A DNA stretch of 64,000 nt from Neoactinobaculum massilliense (GTDB taxonomy: Bacteria > Actinomycetota > Actinomycetes > Actinomycetales > Actinomycetaceae). The translations under genes were made by a program, and so were the position numbers. The stretch spans positions 186,001-250,000 of the forward strand of contig NZ_UWPE01000001.1 in assembly GCF_900604955.1 (NCBI RefSeq). Direction: 5' to 3'. The notes below the pieces were generated by a model. That model saw only the letters and a program-made list of their open reading frames with translations. It searched no databases and had not been told where the DNA came from. Positions 17,519-27,867 of this stretch are shown here, one piece after another. Numbering within the stretch: position 1 is the stretch's first letter; each line of letters starts with the position of its first letter.

Positions 17519-19195
17519 ATGAAGAAGACCGGAATCTTTGCGCTGACTGCGGCGGCAGCATTGGTGCTATCCGCCTGCTCCGGTACGTCCGGCTCCGGTA
17601 AGGCGTCCGCATCGGCCAGCGGATCCACGCAGCTGGCCGCCGGTGACTACCTGGAGGCTAGCTATGACGAACTGAAGGATGGCGGGAATCTCACGCTGCC
17701 TATCAGTGAGCTGACCGCCCAGATGAATCCGTTCCAGCAGGATGGCACGCTGTATACGAGCACCATGTGGTACTGGTACAACCCGCAGCTGGCGCTGTTT
17801 GATGCGGATGGTACCTGGCACTTCAACCCGGACTACTTCACGGATGTCAAGGCTGAGGAGAAGGACGGCAACACCGTTGTCACCTATGACATCAGGGAGG
17901 AAGCTAAGTTCAATGACGGTACCCCCATTGATGTGAAGGCCTTCCAGAACACCTGGAAGTCCAACAATGGTGAGGACGCGGATTATCTTCCTTCCTCCAC
18001 GGACGGCTACGAGCGCATCACCTCCGTGGAGGCGGGTACCTCGGATAAGCAGGTGGTGGTCACCTTCGATGGCATCTATGCCTGGTGGCAGGGCCTGTTC
18101 AACGATGTGCTGCACCCTGCCGTTAACACGGCCAAGCTCTACAACGAGACCTACCTCAACGCGGCTCATCCGGAGTACGGCGCCGGCCCGTACAAGGTGA
18201 AGAACTATGATCCGCAGGGTGGCGTCATCACCTTCGAGCGCAACGAGAAGTGGTGGGGCCCGAAGGGTAAGCTGGATTCTATCACCTACCGGCAGATGGA
18301 GTCGCAGGCCTCCATCAACGCCTTTAAGAATGGCGAAATTGATGCGACCAGCGTCGGTACTGCGGACCACCTGGCGCAGATCAAGGGTATGGAGAACGTG
18401 TCCGTGTACACGGCTACCCTGACGGCTAATTATCTCATGACGCTCAACGCGAAGTCTGGTCCGCTGCAGGACAAGGCCGTGCGTAAGGCCATCTTCGAGT
18501 CCATTGACCGCAGCCAACTGGCCACAATTCGCTTCAACGGCATCGACTACCACGAGGACGCGCCGGGCTCCTTCCTCCTGTTCGAGTCTCAGAAGGGATA
18601 CGAGGATAACTTCTCTAAGGTGGCTAGCTTCGATCCGGAAAACGCCAAGAAGGAACTGGATGCGGCCGGCTGGACCGCCGGTAGCGACGGTATCCGCGCC
18701 AAGGACGGTGAGAAGCTCACGGTGAACTACGTGGAGTTTGGCGATGACCAGACCACAAAGAACCTGGGCCTGGCCATTCAGCAGGAGCTGAAGGCCGTGG
18801 GCGTGGACCTGCAGATTGATTCGCGCGCCGGCACCGAGTTCTCCAACACTCTTGCGAAGAACGATTTCGATATGCTCCTCATGGGCTTCAGTTCCTCCGA
18901 TCCGTTCGGCGTGGCCTACTTCGGCCAGATCTACGCCTCGGACGGCCTCAATCGCTCCGGCACCACGTGGGAGCCGACGGATGAGCGCCTGAAGAAGCTC
19001 CAGGAGATCGGTGATCCGGATGAGCAGATTGCCGAGGCGAACAAGCTGGAGGTTGAGGCCCTCAGCGAGTACGGCATCATGCCCACCTTCAATGGGCCGG
19101 ACAAGGTTGCCGTGAAGAGCGATCTTGCGAACACCGGCGCGATGGGCTTCGCGGTTATTCCGAAGGAAAACATCGGTTACGTGGCCAGCAAGTAA
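17519..19195 (+). CDS. Peptide ABC transporter substrate-binding lipoprotein (SBP family 5)
   Basis: Extracellular receptor that captures peptides for the upstream permeases. The 558-residue product begins with a lipoprotein signal: Lys-Lys, a hydrophobic run, and lipobox LSAC with Cys20. A Ser/Gly-rich spacer follows, then the family-5 fold: KFNDGTPIDVKAFQNTW, YGAGPYKVKNYDPQGG, and VRKAIFESIDRSQLA. The ATG at 17519 follows a strong GGAGGGAGAGG. It is 240 bases after the ATPase, so it may have its own promoter in the operon, and a strong terminator follows. Confidence 0.95.
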   Translation: MKKTGIFALTAAAALVLSACSGTSGSGKASASASGSTQLAAGDYLEASYDELKDGGNLTLPISELTAQMNPFQQDGTLYTSTMWYWYNPQLALFDADGTWHFNPDYFTDVKAEEKDGNTVVTYDIREEAKFNDGTPIDVKAFQNTWKSNNGEDADYLPSSTDGYERITSVEAGTSDKQVVVTFDGIYAWWQGLFNDVLHPAVNTAKLYNETYLNAAHPEYGAGPYKVKNYDPQGGVITFERNEKWWGPKGKLDSITYRQMESQASINAFKNGEIDATSVGTADHLAQIKGMENVSVYTATLTANYLMTLNAKSGPLQDKAVRKAIFESIDRSQLATIRFNGIDYHEDAPGSFLLFESQKGYEDNFSKVASFDPENAKKELDAAGWTAGSDGIRAKDGEKLTVNYVEFGDDQTTKNLGLAIQQELKAVGVDLQIDSRAGTEFSNTLAKNDFDMLLMGFSSSDPFGVAYFGQIYASDGLNRSGTTWEPTDERLKKLQEIGDPDEQIAEANKLEVEALSEYGIMPTFNGPDKVAVKSDLANTGAMGFAVIPKENIGYVASK

Positions 19196-19209
19196 CAGCT
19201 GAGTTACCG

Positions 19210-19244
19210 AGTGGGCGGGAAGGGTATCCTTCCCGCCCACTTTG
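19210..19244 (+). terminator. Rho-independent terminator of ABC operon
   Basis: A perfect 14-bp stem, AGTGGGCGGGAAGG-GTAT-CCTTCCCGCCCACT, followed by TTGTT, starts 14 bases after the binding-protein stop. Confidence 0.88.
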
Positions 19245-19350
19245 TTGCCTGAACGGACGCCCACCACGTGAGTCGTCTGGTACGTGCCCTTCGGCGTTGG
19301 AGTCTGGTACGTGCGTTTCGGCGTCGAAGGAATGTGAGAGAGTGGAGCAC

Positions 19351-19920
19351 ATGAAATACGAGTTGCGCGCTAACGCCCAGTACGGCATGACCATTTTCTT
19401 TGTGGTGCTGGCCGTGGTGATTCTGGTGGCGCAGGTGGTGGGGGATGGCTGGCACTTCGCCGCCCTCACGGCACTGTTCGGTGTGGGCATGGTGGTGGAG
19501 GCCTACGCGCTGTTCATGATGCCGTCCATCCGTATCGACGCCGCAGCCATCACCCTGCGCAACACCTACCGGGACGTGCGCATCCCGTTCTCGCAGCTGC
19601 GCGTGGTTGAGGCGCGCTACGGGCTCACGCTCACGGCCGCCAACGGTCGCTCCTACCACCCGCGTTTCTTTGGCGGTACCACGGCGCGCTCCCCGTACCG
19701 CAAGCATCAACCGGAGCCCATCCCCGTGATTTCCGACGGTGAGATCTCCACCACCGCTCGCACGCGTGAGGTGGAGGTGCTCATCGGGAAACTCATGGAC
19801 GGGGCCGGGCGTCAGTCTGCGGGTCAGAAGGTGAGCTGGCGTGTGGCCTGGGATCGCGTGAGCGTGAGCGTGGCGGGCTTCGTGGTGATGGCCGTCGCCA
19901 TCATGGCGCTGACCGCCTAG
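19351..19920 (+). CDS. PH-like domain membrane protein
   Basis: A 189-residue protein with two N-terminal hydrophobic segments (about residues 12-29 and 37-53), a soluble middle and a C-terminal membrane segment (about 168-188). The middle section PSIRIDAAAITLRNTYRDVRIPF...RVVEARYGLTLT resembles bacterial PH-like (bPH/DUF2581) membrane proteins common in actinobacteria, usually of unknown function. The ATG at 19351 follows GTGGAG; an in-frame upstream ATG at 19297 lacks a ribosome-binding site. Family assignment moderately sure. Confidence 0.75.
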   Translation: MKYELRANAQYGMTIFFVVLAVVILVAQVVGDGWHFAALTALFGVGMVVEAYALFMMPSIRIDAAAITLRNTYRDVRIPFSQLRVVEARYGLTLTAANGRSYHPRFFGGTTARSPYRKHQPEPIPVISDGEISTTARTREVEVLIGKLMDGAGRQSAGQKVSWRVAWDRVSVSVAGFVVMAVAIMALTA

Positions 19921-20194
19921 CAGCGAATAGACGCCCGTCCGGGCCCGGCAGCGCCACGGCGTGCCTGCGTGCCGCGCCACGCGTGAATGGCCTCACACGT
20001 TCCCGCACGCGCCCGTACCAACGCGCGCGCAGCGGCGTCGGCCCGGCAGGTTTGTGCAAGCTCACACGCCCCCGGCGCCCGCCCGTGCTACGGCGCACAC
20101 GCACGCGGCAACCTTCGGCGCGTAAAATCACCCCGGGTATGCCGCGCGCCGGCGCGGCCCGGGAATCCCGCGAATTCGCGGAGAGTAGGAATCT

Positions 20195-22120
20195 ATGACT
20201 ATTCGGCATGATCTTCGCAATGTGGCCATCGTCGCGCACGTTGACCACGGCAAAACCACCCTGGTGGATGGAATGCTGTGGCAGGGGCACGCTCTAGGTG
20301 ATCGGGCCACGGTGGAGAAAACCGGAACGCGCATCATGGATTCTGGGGATCTGGAACGCGAGAAAGGCATTACCATTCTCGCGAAGAACACGGCCATTCA
20401 CTACACGGGACCCTCGGCGGCGGAATTCGAGGCGCCGGACGGCGTCACCATTAACGTGGTGGATACCCCGGGCCACGCGGACTTCGGTGGGGAGGTAGAG
20501 CGCGCCCTTGAAATGGTGGACGGCGTGGTGCTGCTGGTGGACGCGGCTGAGGGCCCGCTCCCGCAAACCCGTTTCGTGCTGCGCAAGGCCCTGGAGGCCA
20601 ACCTCCCCGTGATCCCCGTGATCAATAAGGTGGATCGCAAGGACGCACGTATTGATGAGGTGGAGCGCGAAACGCAGGATCTGCTGCTCTCCCTCTACGG
20701 GGACCTGGAAAACCCCGACGACGATCTTCTGGACCGGCTACTTGAGGTACCCACCATCTACGCCTCGGCGAAGGCCGGCTACGCGGACCTCAAGAAGCCG
20801 GCGGATGGCGAACTCCCGGAGAATCATGACCTGGAACCGCTGTTCCGCGCCATCCTCAAGTACATTCCGGCGCCCGAATATGACGCCGATCAGCCGCTGG
20901 TGGCGCAGGTGATGAACCTGGACGCCTCCCCGTTCCTGGGCCGTATCGCGTTGGTGCGCGTGTTCTCCGGCATGCTCAAGAAGGGCGAAACCGTCGCGTG
21001 GGTGCGCGAGGACGGCGCGCCGAAGAACGTGCGCATCTCCGAACTGCTCATTACCAAGGGCCTCAAGCGCGAGCCTGTGGACAAGGTGGAGGCCGGCGAT
21101 ATTGCGGCCGTGGCTGGCATCGAGGACATCACCATTGGTGATTCTCTGTGCGATCCGGCCAACCCCCAGCCGCGCGAACGCTTCCACATTGATCCGCCCG
21201 CTATCTCCATGACCATCGGCATCAACACTTCGCCGCTGGCTGGCACCGAGGGCAAGGGACACAAGCTGACGGCCCGCATGGTTAAGGACCGCCTGGATCA
21301 GGAGCTGGTGGGCAACGTGTCCATTCGTGTGCTTCCCACCAAGCGTCCGGATACCTGGGAGGTGCAGGATCGTGGTGAACTGGCGCTGTCCATCCTGGTG
21401 GAGCAGATGCGGCGCGAAGGCTTTGAGCTCACCGTCGGCAAGCCCCAGGTAGTCACCGAGGAGCGCGACGGCAAGAAGTATGAGCCGGTGCAGCGCACCA
21501 CCATTGATGTGCCCGAGGAGTTCCTGGGCGCCGTTACCCAGCTGATGGCCGCCCGTAAGGGCACGATGGAAACGATGAGCAACCACGGCACCGGCTGGGT
21601 GCGCATGGAGTTTCTGGTGCCGGCGCGCGGCATGATCGGATTCCGCTCTGTCTTCCTCACTCAGACGCGCGGTCAGGGCATTGCCTTCTCCATTAATGAG
21701 GGCATGGCGCCCTGGTTCGGTGCCATCGAATCCCGTGATACCGGCTCGCTGGTCAGCGACCGTTCCGGCCAGGTGACCGCCTACGCGCTTCAGAAGCTGG
21801 AGGATCGCGGCACCTTCTTTGTGGAGCCGGGCTGGCAGGTGTACGAGGGCGAGGTTGTGGGGGAGAACCCGCGCAACGAGGATATGGACGTCAACGTGGT
21901 CCGCGCCAAGCAGATGACGAATATGCGCTCCGCCACGGCGGACGTGTTCCAGCAGCTGGAGGCGCCGCGCAAGCTCACCTTGGAGGAGTCCATTGAATTC
22001 GCCGCGGACGACGAATGCATCGAGGTCACCCCGGAGGCCGTGCGCATTCGCAAGGTGATCCTCGATTCGGTGGAGCGCTACAAGATCGCCGCCAAGAACC
22101 GTCAGGCAAAGAAGAAGTAA
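20195..22120 (+). CDS. typA: Translational GTPase TypA/BipA
   Basis: Ribosome-binding GTPase involved in stress response and ribosome assembly. The 641-residue product is a standard length. All G motifs are present: AHVDHGKTT (G1), REKGITI (G2), DTPGHADF (G3), NKVD (G4) and SAKAG (G5). EF-G-like domains follow, with [18 protein letters not shown] and the BipA-specific C-terminal domain ending NRQAKKK. GGAGAGTAGGA precedes the ATG. Its stop overlaps the next start (TAATG). A possible -10 is TAAAAT at 20123-20128; no clear -35. Confidence 0.97.
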   Translation: MTIRHDLRNVAIVAHVDHGKTTLVDGMLWQGHALGDRATVEKTGTRIMDSGDLEREKGITILAKNTAIHYTGPSAAEFEAPDGVTINVVDTPGHADFGGEVERALEMVDGVVLLVDAAEGPLPQTRFVLRKALEANLPVIPVINKVDRKDARIDEVERETQDLLLSLYGDLENPDDDLLDRLLEVPTIYASAKAGYADLKKPADGELPENHDLEPLFRAILKYIPAPEYDADQPLVAQVMNLDASPFLGRIALVRVFSGMLKKGETVAWVREDGAPKNVRISELLITKGLKREPVDKVEAGDIAAVAGIEDITIGDSLCDPANPQPRERFHIDPPAISMTIGINTSPLAGTEGKGHKLTARMVKDRLDQELVGNVSIRVLPTKRPDTWEVQDRGELALSILVEQMRREGFELTVGKPQVVTEERDGKKYEPVQRTTIDVPEEFLGAVTQLMAARKGTMETMSNHGTGWVRMEFLVPARGMIGFRSVFLTQTRGQGIAFSINEGMAPWFGAIESRDTGSLVSDRSGQVTAYALQKLEDRGTFFVEPGWQVYEGEVVGENPRNEDMDVNVVRAKQMTNMRSATADVFQQLEAPRKLTLEESIEFAADDECIEVTPEAVRIRKVILDSVERYKIAAKNRQAKKK

Positions 22121-22488
22121 TGCGGCGCTTTCGCACCCCCGTCCTGGCCCTGCTGCTCGGAGCGGTGGCCGGCCTGCTGGGCGTGGTGGCCCACGGTGGC
22201 TTCGTGGATTGGCCGTGGACGGGGCTGGTCCTCGCCGCGGTGGTGGTCACCTCGGGGGCCTGGCTGGTGCGCGGGTATGGCCGCGGAGCCTGGGGGCTGT
22301 TCTGGTTGGACGAGGCATTCGTGACCATCTGGCTGCTGTTTTTCCCGCCCGCCAATGACTGGGTGGTGGTATCCCAGGTGTACTCGAGTATCTGGGTGGT
22401 GCTTGCACTGGTACTTCCGGTGGTGCCGGACGTGGTGGCTCGGCGCCGGGAGGACCGCGCGGCTCGCAGCGAGCAGGCGGACGCCTAG
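22120..22488 (+). CDS. Small membrane protein, unknown function
   Basis: A 122-residue hydrophobic protein with about four membrane segments (residues 8-27, 33-48, 57-74, 80-103) and a short charged C-terminal tail ARRREDRAARSEQADA. The ATG overlaps the typA stop as TAATG, so translation is coupled. I do not recognise a named family; small tetraspan proteins sit behind typA in other actinobacteria, as I recall. No catalytic motif visible. Confidence 0.8.
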   Translation: MRRFRTPVLALLLGAVAGLLGVVAHGGFVDWPWTGLVLAAVVVTSGAWLVRGYGRGAWGLFWLDEAFVTIWLLFFPPANDWVVVSQVYSSIWVVLALVLPVVPDVVARRREDRAARSEQADA

Positions 22489-22687
22489 GTACGACGCCGG
22501 TGTGGTGACGCGGTTCGTCGCTCGCGAGGGTAATGCGCCGCGGTAGTGCCGAGTGCATTACCCTGCTTGATCTGGGGCGGCGGGCTGGCGGCGTCGTCGT
22601 ACCTGGGCGTGTGCGGGATAACGCGGCGGCCCACCATTGCCTGTCGGAGGGGCCGGGTAGCCTAAACTCACGAGGAAAGGACAGGGA

Positions 22688-24370
22688 GTGGCCAAGTCAA
22701 AGCGCAGGCGCTGGCCGTGGATCACGGCGGGCATCATTATTCTGCTAGCGGGTGGATACGTGTGGCTCGCCAACTGGACCACGGCGCGGGTGCCCTCGGG
22801 CACCTCGGTGGCCGGGGTGGAGATTGGCGGACTCACGGAACAGAAGGCTGCGGAGCGCCTTAATGAAAAGCTGCCGGCGCTGGCCGCGCGTACGGTCAAC
22901 GTGAGTATCAACGGCGGTACGGCCCAGCAGGTGGACCCGGCCACCTACAAGCTTGCGGCGGATGCACAGGGCACGCTTAACGGGCTCACCGGCTTCACGC
23001 TTAACCCGGCACGTGTATGGAACAGCCTGTTCGGTACGTCCACGGACATTACGCCGGCGATCACCTATGATGCGGAGGCGCTGGACGGCGAAATTGCGCG
23101 TGTGGGCACGGTGGCCGGTAAGGAACCCACCAACGCGAGCATCACTTTTAACGGCACCACGGCGGAGGTGCAGCCGGGCGCGGCGGGTATCGGCGTGGAC
23201 CGGGATCAGGCGCGGACGGCGCTCACCACCGGCGTGTTTACGTCGGACACCATCGAACTGAAAGCCACCCAGCGGGATCCGGAGGTTACGGATGCCGAGG
23301 CGCAGTCCGTCAAGGAACAGGTGGCGGATCCGCTGGTGGCCGCCAACGTGGACGTGAAGGTGGGTGACAAAACCGCCTCCCTGACGCCCGCGCAACTGGC
23401 AGCGGCGGCGTCGTTCCCGGACAGCGAGGGGAACCTCAAGCTGAACCTGGACGGGGACAAACTGCTGGCGGACCTGAAGGCTGCGCTACCGGACGCCCTC
23501 ACCGGGGCGCAGGACGCCCGCATCGAAATCAAGGACCACACCACGCCCACCGTGATTCCGTCCAAGGACGGGCAGACGGTGGATGCTACCCAGTTGGCCC
23601 AGGATGTGGCGAAGGCGGCGAGCACCACGGTGGCACGTGACCGGACGGTCAGCGCGAAAGTCACCACCCAGAAGGCTACATTCACCACGGATGATGCGAA
23701 CAAAATGGGCGTGAAGGAAGTGGTGTCGGAGATCAGCACGCCGCTCACGGCGGATAACGTGCGCACCAAGAACCTGGTGGTGGGTACCGCGAAGGTTGCG
23801 AACACGCTGGTCAAACCGGGCGAGCAATTCTCCCTGCTCACGGCGCTCGGGCCCATTACCGCGGAGAACGGCTTTGTTTCTTCGGGCGTGGTATCCGACG
23901 GTTTCAATGATGTGGCGATGGGCGGCGGGCTCTCGCAACTGTCTACGAACACGTTCAATGTGGGATACCTGGCCGGGATGGTAGACGTGTCCCACAAACC
24001 GCATTCCAAGCACTTCAGCCGGTATCCCATGGGGCGTGAGGCAACCCTGTGGGAGGGCTCGATAGACATGATCTGGAAGAACCGCACTCCCTATGGCGCG
24101 GTCATCGATGCCTACGTGGAAAACGGGCAGGTGGTGACCAAGCTGTGGTCCACCAAGTATTTTGACGTGGATACCTCCACGTCCGCACCCCGCAACTACG
24201 TGCAGGCCACCACGGTGACCGGAACGGGTGCGACCTGCAAGCCACAATCCGCGGGCGGCCCTGGCTTCACGGTGACCGTGCGGCGTACGGTCAAACTGAA
24301 TGGAAAGGTTGTGGAGGATTCCTCCTATGACTGGACGTATCAGCCTGTGAATGGACGCGTCTGCCAGTAG
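22688..24370 (+). CDS. VanW family protein with peptidoglycan-binding-like repeats
   Basis: A 560-residue membrane-anchored extracellular protein (YoaR/VanW type). One N-terminal membrane segment lies at about residues 10-27. Two putative peptidoglycan-binding modules follow, beginning VAGVEIGGLTEQKAAERL. The VanW domain (about 360-480) contains NLVVGTAKVANTLVKPGEQFS and the conserved GGGLSQLSTNTFN and FSRYPMGREATLW segments. The start is GTG at 22688 after AGGAAAGGACAGG. VanW was first seen in vancomycin clusters, but nothing here indicates resistance; a cell-wall role is inferred. Confidence 0.9.
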   Translation: MAKSKRRRWPWITAGIIILLAGGYVWLANWTTARVPSGTSVAGVEIGGLTEQKAAERLNEKLPALAARTVNVSINGGTAQQVDPATYKLAADAQGTLNGLTGFTLNPARVWNSLFGTSTDITPAITYDAEALDGEIARVGTVAGKEPTNASITFNGTTAEVQPGAAGIGVDRDQARTALTTGVFTSDTIELKATQRDPEVTDAEAQSVKEQVADPLVAANVDVKVGDKTASLTPAQLAAAASFPDSEGNLKLNLDGDKLLADLKAALPDALTGAQDARIEIKDHTTPTVIPSKDGQTVDATQLAQDVAKAASTTVARDRTVSAKVTTQKATFTTDDANKMGVKEVVSEISTPLTADNVRTKNLVVGTAKVANTLVKPGEQFSLLTALGPITAENGFVSSGVVSDGFNDVAMGGGLSQLSTNTFNVGYLAGMVDVSHKPHSKHFSRYPMGREATLWEGSIDMIWKNRTPYGAVIDAYVENGQVVTKLWSTKYFDVDTSTSAPRNYVQATTVTGTGATCKPQSAGGPGFTVTVRRTVKLNGKVVEDSSYDWTYQPVNGRVCQ

Positions 24371-24420
24371 AGGTACGCGGGCCTGCGTGTGGCGCTAGAA
24401 GGTACCAGGAAGGAGTGCAC

Positions 24421-24780
24421 ATGACGTACGTGATTGCGCAACCGTGCGTGGATATTAAGGATCGGGCATGCGTGGATGAATGCCCGGTGGATTGCATTTA
24501 TGAGGGCGAGCGCACGCTCTACATCAACCCCACCGAATGTGTGGACTGCGGGGCCTGCGAGCCCGTCTGCCCGGTGGAGGCGATCTACTACGAGGACGAC
24601 CTCCCCGATGACTGGTCCGTGTGGACGCAGGTGAATGCGGAGTTCTTTGACGATATTGGGGACCCGGGCGGGGCCCAGGCCTTCGGCCCCACGGGGAAGG
24701 ACCACCCGTTTGTGGAGAAGCTGCCGGCGGATATTAACGCGGAACTGAAGAAAAAGCACGACGCCGGAGAGCTCGGCTAG
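24421..24780 (+). CDS. fdxA: Ferredoxin, 7Fe (3Fe-4S/4Fe-4S)
   Basis: A 119-residue electron carrier of the FdxA type. The N-terminal half has the 3Fe-4S pattern (Cys in PCVDIKDRACVDECPVDCI) and then CVDCGACEPVCPVEAI for the 4Fe-4S cluster. The C-terminal helix region ENxxFFxD-like VNAEFFDDIGDPGG is characteristic of the mycobacterial FdxA group. AAGGAG lies seven bases before the ATG at 24421; an in-frame GTG at 24415 is less well placed. Single gene with no dapC behind it, unlike some actinobacteria. Confidence 0.96.
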   Translation: MTYVIAQPCVDIKDRACVDECPVDCIYEGERTLYINPTECVDCGACEPVCPVEAIYYEDDLPDDWSVWTQVNAEFFDDIGDPGGAQAFGPTGKDHPFVEKLPADINAELKKKHDAGELG

Positions 24781-24883
24781 GTACCGGGTGCCGGTGGGCG
24801 CCGTCCCATTGGGAGGTTCCGGCTGGCCGCATCCTCCTCGGCGACGTTCTCACCGCCCTCGGCCGGATGTTTTCCCGGGCATC

Positions 24884-26107
24884 CTACTGACCCTCGATAA
24901 CGGCGCGCAACTCCGGCCAGGAGGCTGCGAAGGATGGTAGGAGATGCAGTTTCTCCACATCCTCAAGCGGTACCCACACCAGTTCGGCGGATTCCTCATC
25001 GGCAACCGGCTCGGCTGCCGCATCCGCCTCGGCCACGTAGGTGGTGTAGGCCCAGTCGCCCTGACGAGTACGTAGATCCCCACGCACGTCCAGACCGGCC
25101 CGGGAGATCTGGGTTTCCTCCTCGAATTCCCGCATGGCGCCCTCCAGGGGGGTTTCGAACCACTCGCGTGCCCCGCCGGGCACGGCCCACGTATCCCCGC
25201 CGTGACTCCATGCGGCCCGATGCTGCATGAGTATCTCAGTACCTCCGGGCAGTACGCGGTAGGCGGCGACGCCGGCGGCCCCGTTGAGCCCCCAGTGGCA
25301 TGCGCCCTCCGAATCCACGTAAAACGCGTCGGCGCCGTGAGCCCGGGCAATCGCGCCGCGCGCATGCTCGGAGCCGGCCCGGTCATGCCGATGGGCCAGA
25401 AAGCCCGGTGCGCCGGCCGGCCGCGCATCCTCAGTTGCCTCCGGCGAGGACCAGAATTCGGTGATAGATACCCCGAAGATGGCGAGCATGCGCCGAAGGA
25501 GAGGTAGGGAAATTCCCACCACCCCGTGATAATCCCCGTCGATCCGATCAATGAAGCTGCCGCCCAGCCCGTCCGTGGTGAATGAGCCGGCCACTTCCAG
25601 CGGCTCCCCGGTGGCAATATAGGTGTCAATTTCTCCGGCGGACATGCGGGCGAAGTGGACCCGGGCGTGGGACACGGAACCGAGCGCACGCCCGCTGTTC
25701 ATGTCGATGAGCAGGTGTCCCGTGTGTAGCACACCGCTGTGTCCGTTCATGGCCCGCAGCCGTTCGCGCGCCACCTGCGCGGAGTGGGGCTTGCCGTACA
25801 CTTCGCCGTCGAACTCAAACATGGAATCGCACCCCACCACGAAGTCCGGTTCCGTATCCGCACCGAACTCGGCGGCCTGGTTGGCGGACATATCGCCGCG
25901 TTCATCACGCCGGCGCTGCAGGCGCTCGGCCACGGCGAATGCCTTCCCGGTGGCCAGGCCCAGTACCTTCTGGGCGGGGCCACCCTTCACGCTGGAGAGG
26001 AACGCGTCCTCATCAAAGCCGGATACGCACACGGCGGGGTCAATGCCGGCGGCGCGGAGTGTAGCCAGGCGCGCGGCGGATTGGGATGCGAGGAGAAGAG
26101 TTTTCAC
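24884..26107 (-). CDS. Maf-like nucleotide pyrophosphatase fused to NUDIX hydrolase
   Basis: A 407-residue two-domain protein. Residues 1-215 are Maf: LLLASQSAARLATLRAAGI, VVGCDSMFEFDGEVYGKP, HTGHLLI and EVAGSFTTDGLGGSFIDRIDGDYHGVVG, the house-cleaning pyrophosphatase fold. The C-terminal half is NUDIX, with a box beginning GGAREWFETPLEGAMREFEEET, close to GX5EX7REUXEEXGU, and family-like WAVPGG before it. Both halves should hydrolyse non-canonical nucleotides, so one sanitation enzyme is inferred. The GTG at 26107 overlaps the DUF885 stop by four bases (GTGA), so the two are coupled. Confidence 0.9.
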   Translation of the reverse strand: MKTLLLASQSAARLATLRAAGIDPAVCVSGFDEDAFLSSVKGGPAQKVLGLATGKAFAVAERLQRRRDERGDMSANQAAEFGADTEPDFVVGCDSMFEFDGEVYGKPHSAQVARERLRAMNGHSGVLHTGHLLIDMNSGRALGSVSHARVHFARMSAGEIDTYIATGEPLEVAGSFTTDGLGGSFIDRIDGDYHGVVGISLPLLRRMLAIFGVSITEFWSSPEATEDARPAGAPGFLAHRHDRAGSEHARGAIARAHGADAFYVDSEGACHWGLNGAAGVAAYRVLPGGTEILMQHRAAWSHGGDTWAVPGGAREWFETPLEGAMREFEEETQISRAGLDVRGDLRTRQGDWAYTTYVAEADAAAEPVADEESAELVWVPLEDVEKLHLLPSFAASWPELRAVIEGQ

Positions 26108-27861
26108 TGCAGTGCTTTCTTGAGAATATCGAGGCCCACGCCGCCCAGGCGGAGCGCCTTCATATGCCAGTCCTTGAGGTCGAAAGATTCGCCACGTGCT
26201 ACGGCGGAGCGGCGGGCCTCCTCGCGCAGCTCCAACCACGTGTGCTGGCCGATTTTGTAGGAGGACGCCTGTGCGGGCCAGCCGAGATAGCGGTCCAGCT
26301 CGAAGGTAAGGAAGGAGGGGTTCATTGCCACGTTGGCGCGCAGGAAACGCCAGGCGGAATCATGATCCCACGCGGGCCCCGGGGCTGAAGCTGCGGGGAC
26401 GTCCGCCGCACCCGGGCGAGCCTGCGCTCCACCCGCGCCGATACCACTGAAGCCGGCACCATCGTCGTCGGCCCACGCACCGGCACTGAAACCCAGGTGC
26501 ACACCCATGTCCACGATGATGCGGGCCGTGCGCAGGCGCTCCGAATCGAGTACGCCCATGCGGTTGCCCGGGTCATCCTGGAAACCAAGCTCGCTCATGA
26601 GCTGTTCGGCGTACAGCGCCCAGCCTTCGCCGTGGCCGCTCACCCAGTAGCCCTGGCGGCGCCACGCATTGAGCTCGCCGCGCAGGAATGTGGTGAAGCC
26701 CAGCTGCATGTGATGGCCGGGTACGCCCTCGTGATACACGGTGGTGCGCTCCTGCCAGGTGGAGAATGTGTCCACACCATCCGGCACGGACCACCAGATG
26801 CGGCCGGGGCGGGAGAAATCGTCGGTGGGGCCCGTGTAGTAGATGCCGCCGGAATTAGAGGGTGCGATCATGGCTTGAATACGAGCCATGGGCTCCGGTA
26901 CGTCGAAGTAGGGGCGCACGGCCGCCAGCGCTTCGTCGGCGGAGCGCTGTAGCCAGTCGCGCAGCGCATCCACGCCGTGAAGCTGGTAGCGCGCCTCCGC
27001 GTCCAGCCGGCTGAGGGCTTCACCCACGCCTACGCCCTCACCGTAGAGTTCGCGCGCGATGGCCTGCTGCTCGGCATCGATGCGCGCGAGCTCCGCGCGG
27101 GCCCACTCGTAGGTGTCACGGAAGTTCACCTCGGTTCCGAGGAATTCACGTGAGTAGAGCGCGTAGCGTTCTTCGCCGACGCCGTCCTGCTCCGTCGCGT
27201 GCGGGGCGATTTCCTCGCGCAGCACGCGCCCCAGGTTCGCGTAGGCTTCCCGCGCGGCCCCCGCATTGCGTTCCAGCAGGTCCGGGTGGGGAGCCAGGCG
27301 GGCGCCACGGTGCACCAGCGAGGCAAAGGCGCCATGTTCACCGGCCGCTACGTCCGCCTGCTCGGCCACGCGCTCCACCTGGCGCAGCGGGAACGCGGGG
27401 CCGGTGGTGAGCCGCTCCCGCAGCGAAGTGATGTAGCCGTCCACCGCGCCACGCACCGCCCCGAGCCGGCGGGCAATGAGCTCCCAGTCCGCGGCGGAAT
27501 CCTGCGGCATGGAATCAAAAATGTCGCGGATTGATTGGGCGGGGGACTCAATGACGTTGAGTGGAGCCGTGGACTCACCGGCCTCCGCCATCTCCACGTC
27601 CAGCCCGAGCCGCTCCCGCAGCCCGGCCAGCGTTACGCGATCCTGCAGATCCTCGGGCTCCTGGCCGGCCAACTCCGCGAGCGTGCGGCGCGCCACATCC
27701 AGCCGCGCAGCGTTGCCCTCCGGCGAATAGTCGTCCAGCGTGGCCTGATCCGCCGTGCCGAGTCCGGTGGCTGTCACCGCCTCCGGGGACAGTGCAAGTG
27801 TCTGAGAAAAGTACGCCTCTGCGATGGCATCCAGCTTGGTGAAGGGGCGAGTGTTGTACAT
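26104..27861 (-). CDS. DUF885 domain protein, putative metallopeptidase
   Basis: A 585-residue soluble protein of the DUF885 family. The zinc-protease-like motif VYHEGVPGHHMQLGF (family HExxPGHxxQ) is near the expected two-thirds point, followed by GEGWALYAEQLMSELGF, another family marker. WSVPDGVDTFSTWQERTT precedes it. Catalysis is predicted from the motif, not demonstrated. The ATG at 27861 has TAGGCT six bases upstream, suggesting a leaderless mRNA; an in-frame GTG two codons earlier is possible. It leads a two-gene unit with the Maf-NUDIX gene. Confidence 0.9.
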   Translation of the reverse strand: MYNTRPFTKLDAIAEAYFSQTLALSPEAVTATGLGTADQATLDDYSPEGNAARLDVARRTLAELAGQEPEDLQDRVTLAGLRERLGLDVEMAEAGESTAPLNVIESPAQSIRDIFDSMPQDSAADWELIARRLGAVRGAVDGYITSLRERLTTGPAFPLRQVERVAEQADVAAGEHGAFASLVHRGARLAPHPDLLERNAGAAREAYANLGRVLREEIAPHATEQDGVGEERYALYSREFLGTEVNFRDTYEWARAELARIDAEQQAIARELYGEGVGVGEALSRLDAEARYQLHGVDALRDWLQRSADEALAAVRPYFDVPEPMARIQAMIAPSNSGGIYYTGPTDDFSRPGRIWWSVPDGVDTFSTWQERTTVYHEGVPGHHMQLGFTTFLRGELNAWRRQGYWVSGHGEGWALYAEQLMSELGFQDDPGNRMGVLDSERLRTARIIVDMGVHLGFSAGAWADDDGAGFSGIGAGGAQARPGAADVPAASAPGPAWDHDSAWRFLRANVAMNPSFLTFELDRYLGWPAQASSYKIGQHTWLELREEARRSAVARGESFDLKDWHMKALRLGGVGLDILKKALQ

Positions 27862-27867
27862 GTGCAC

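Noticed and set aside
17567-19267. 566-residue open frame on the minus strand
   Set aside because: Antisense to the binding-protein gene, which has clear lipoprotein and SBP features.
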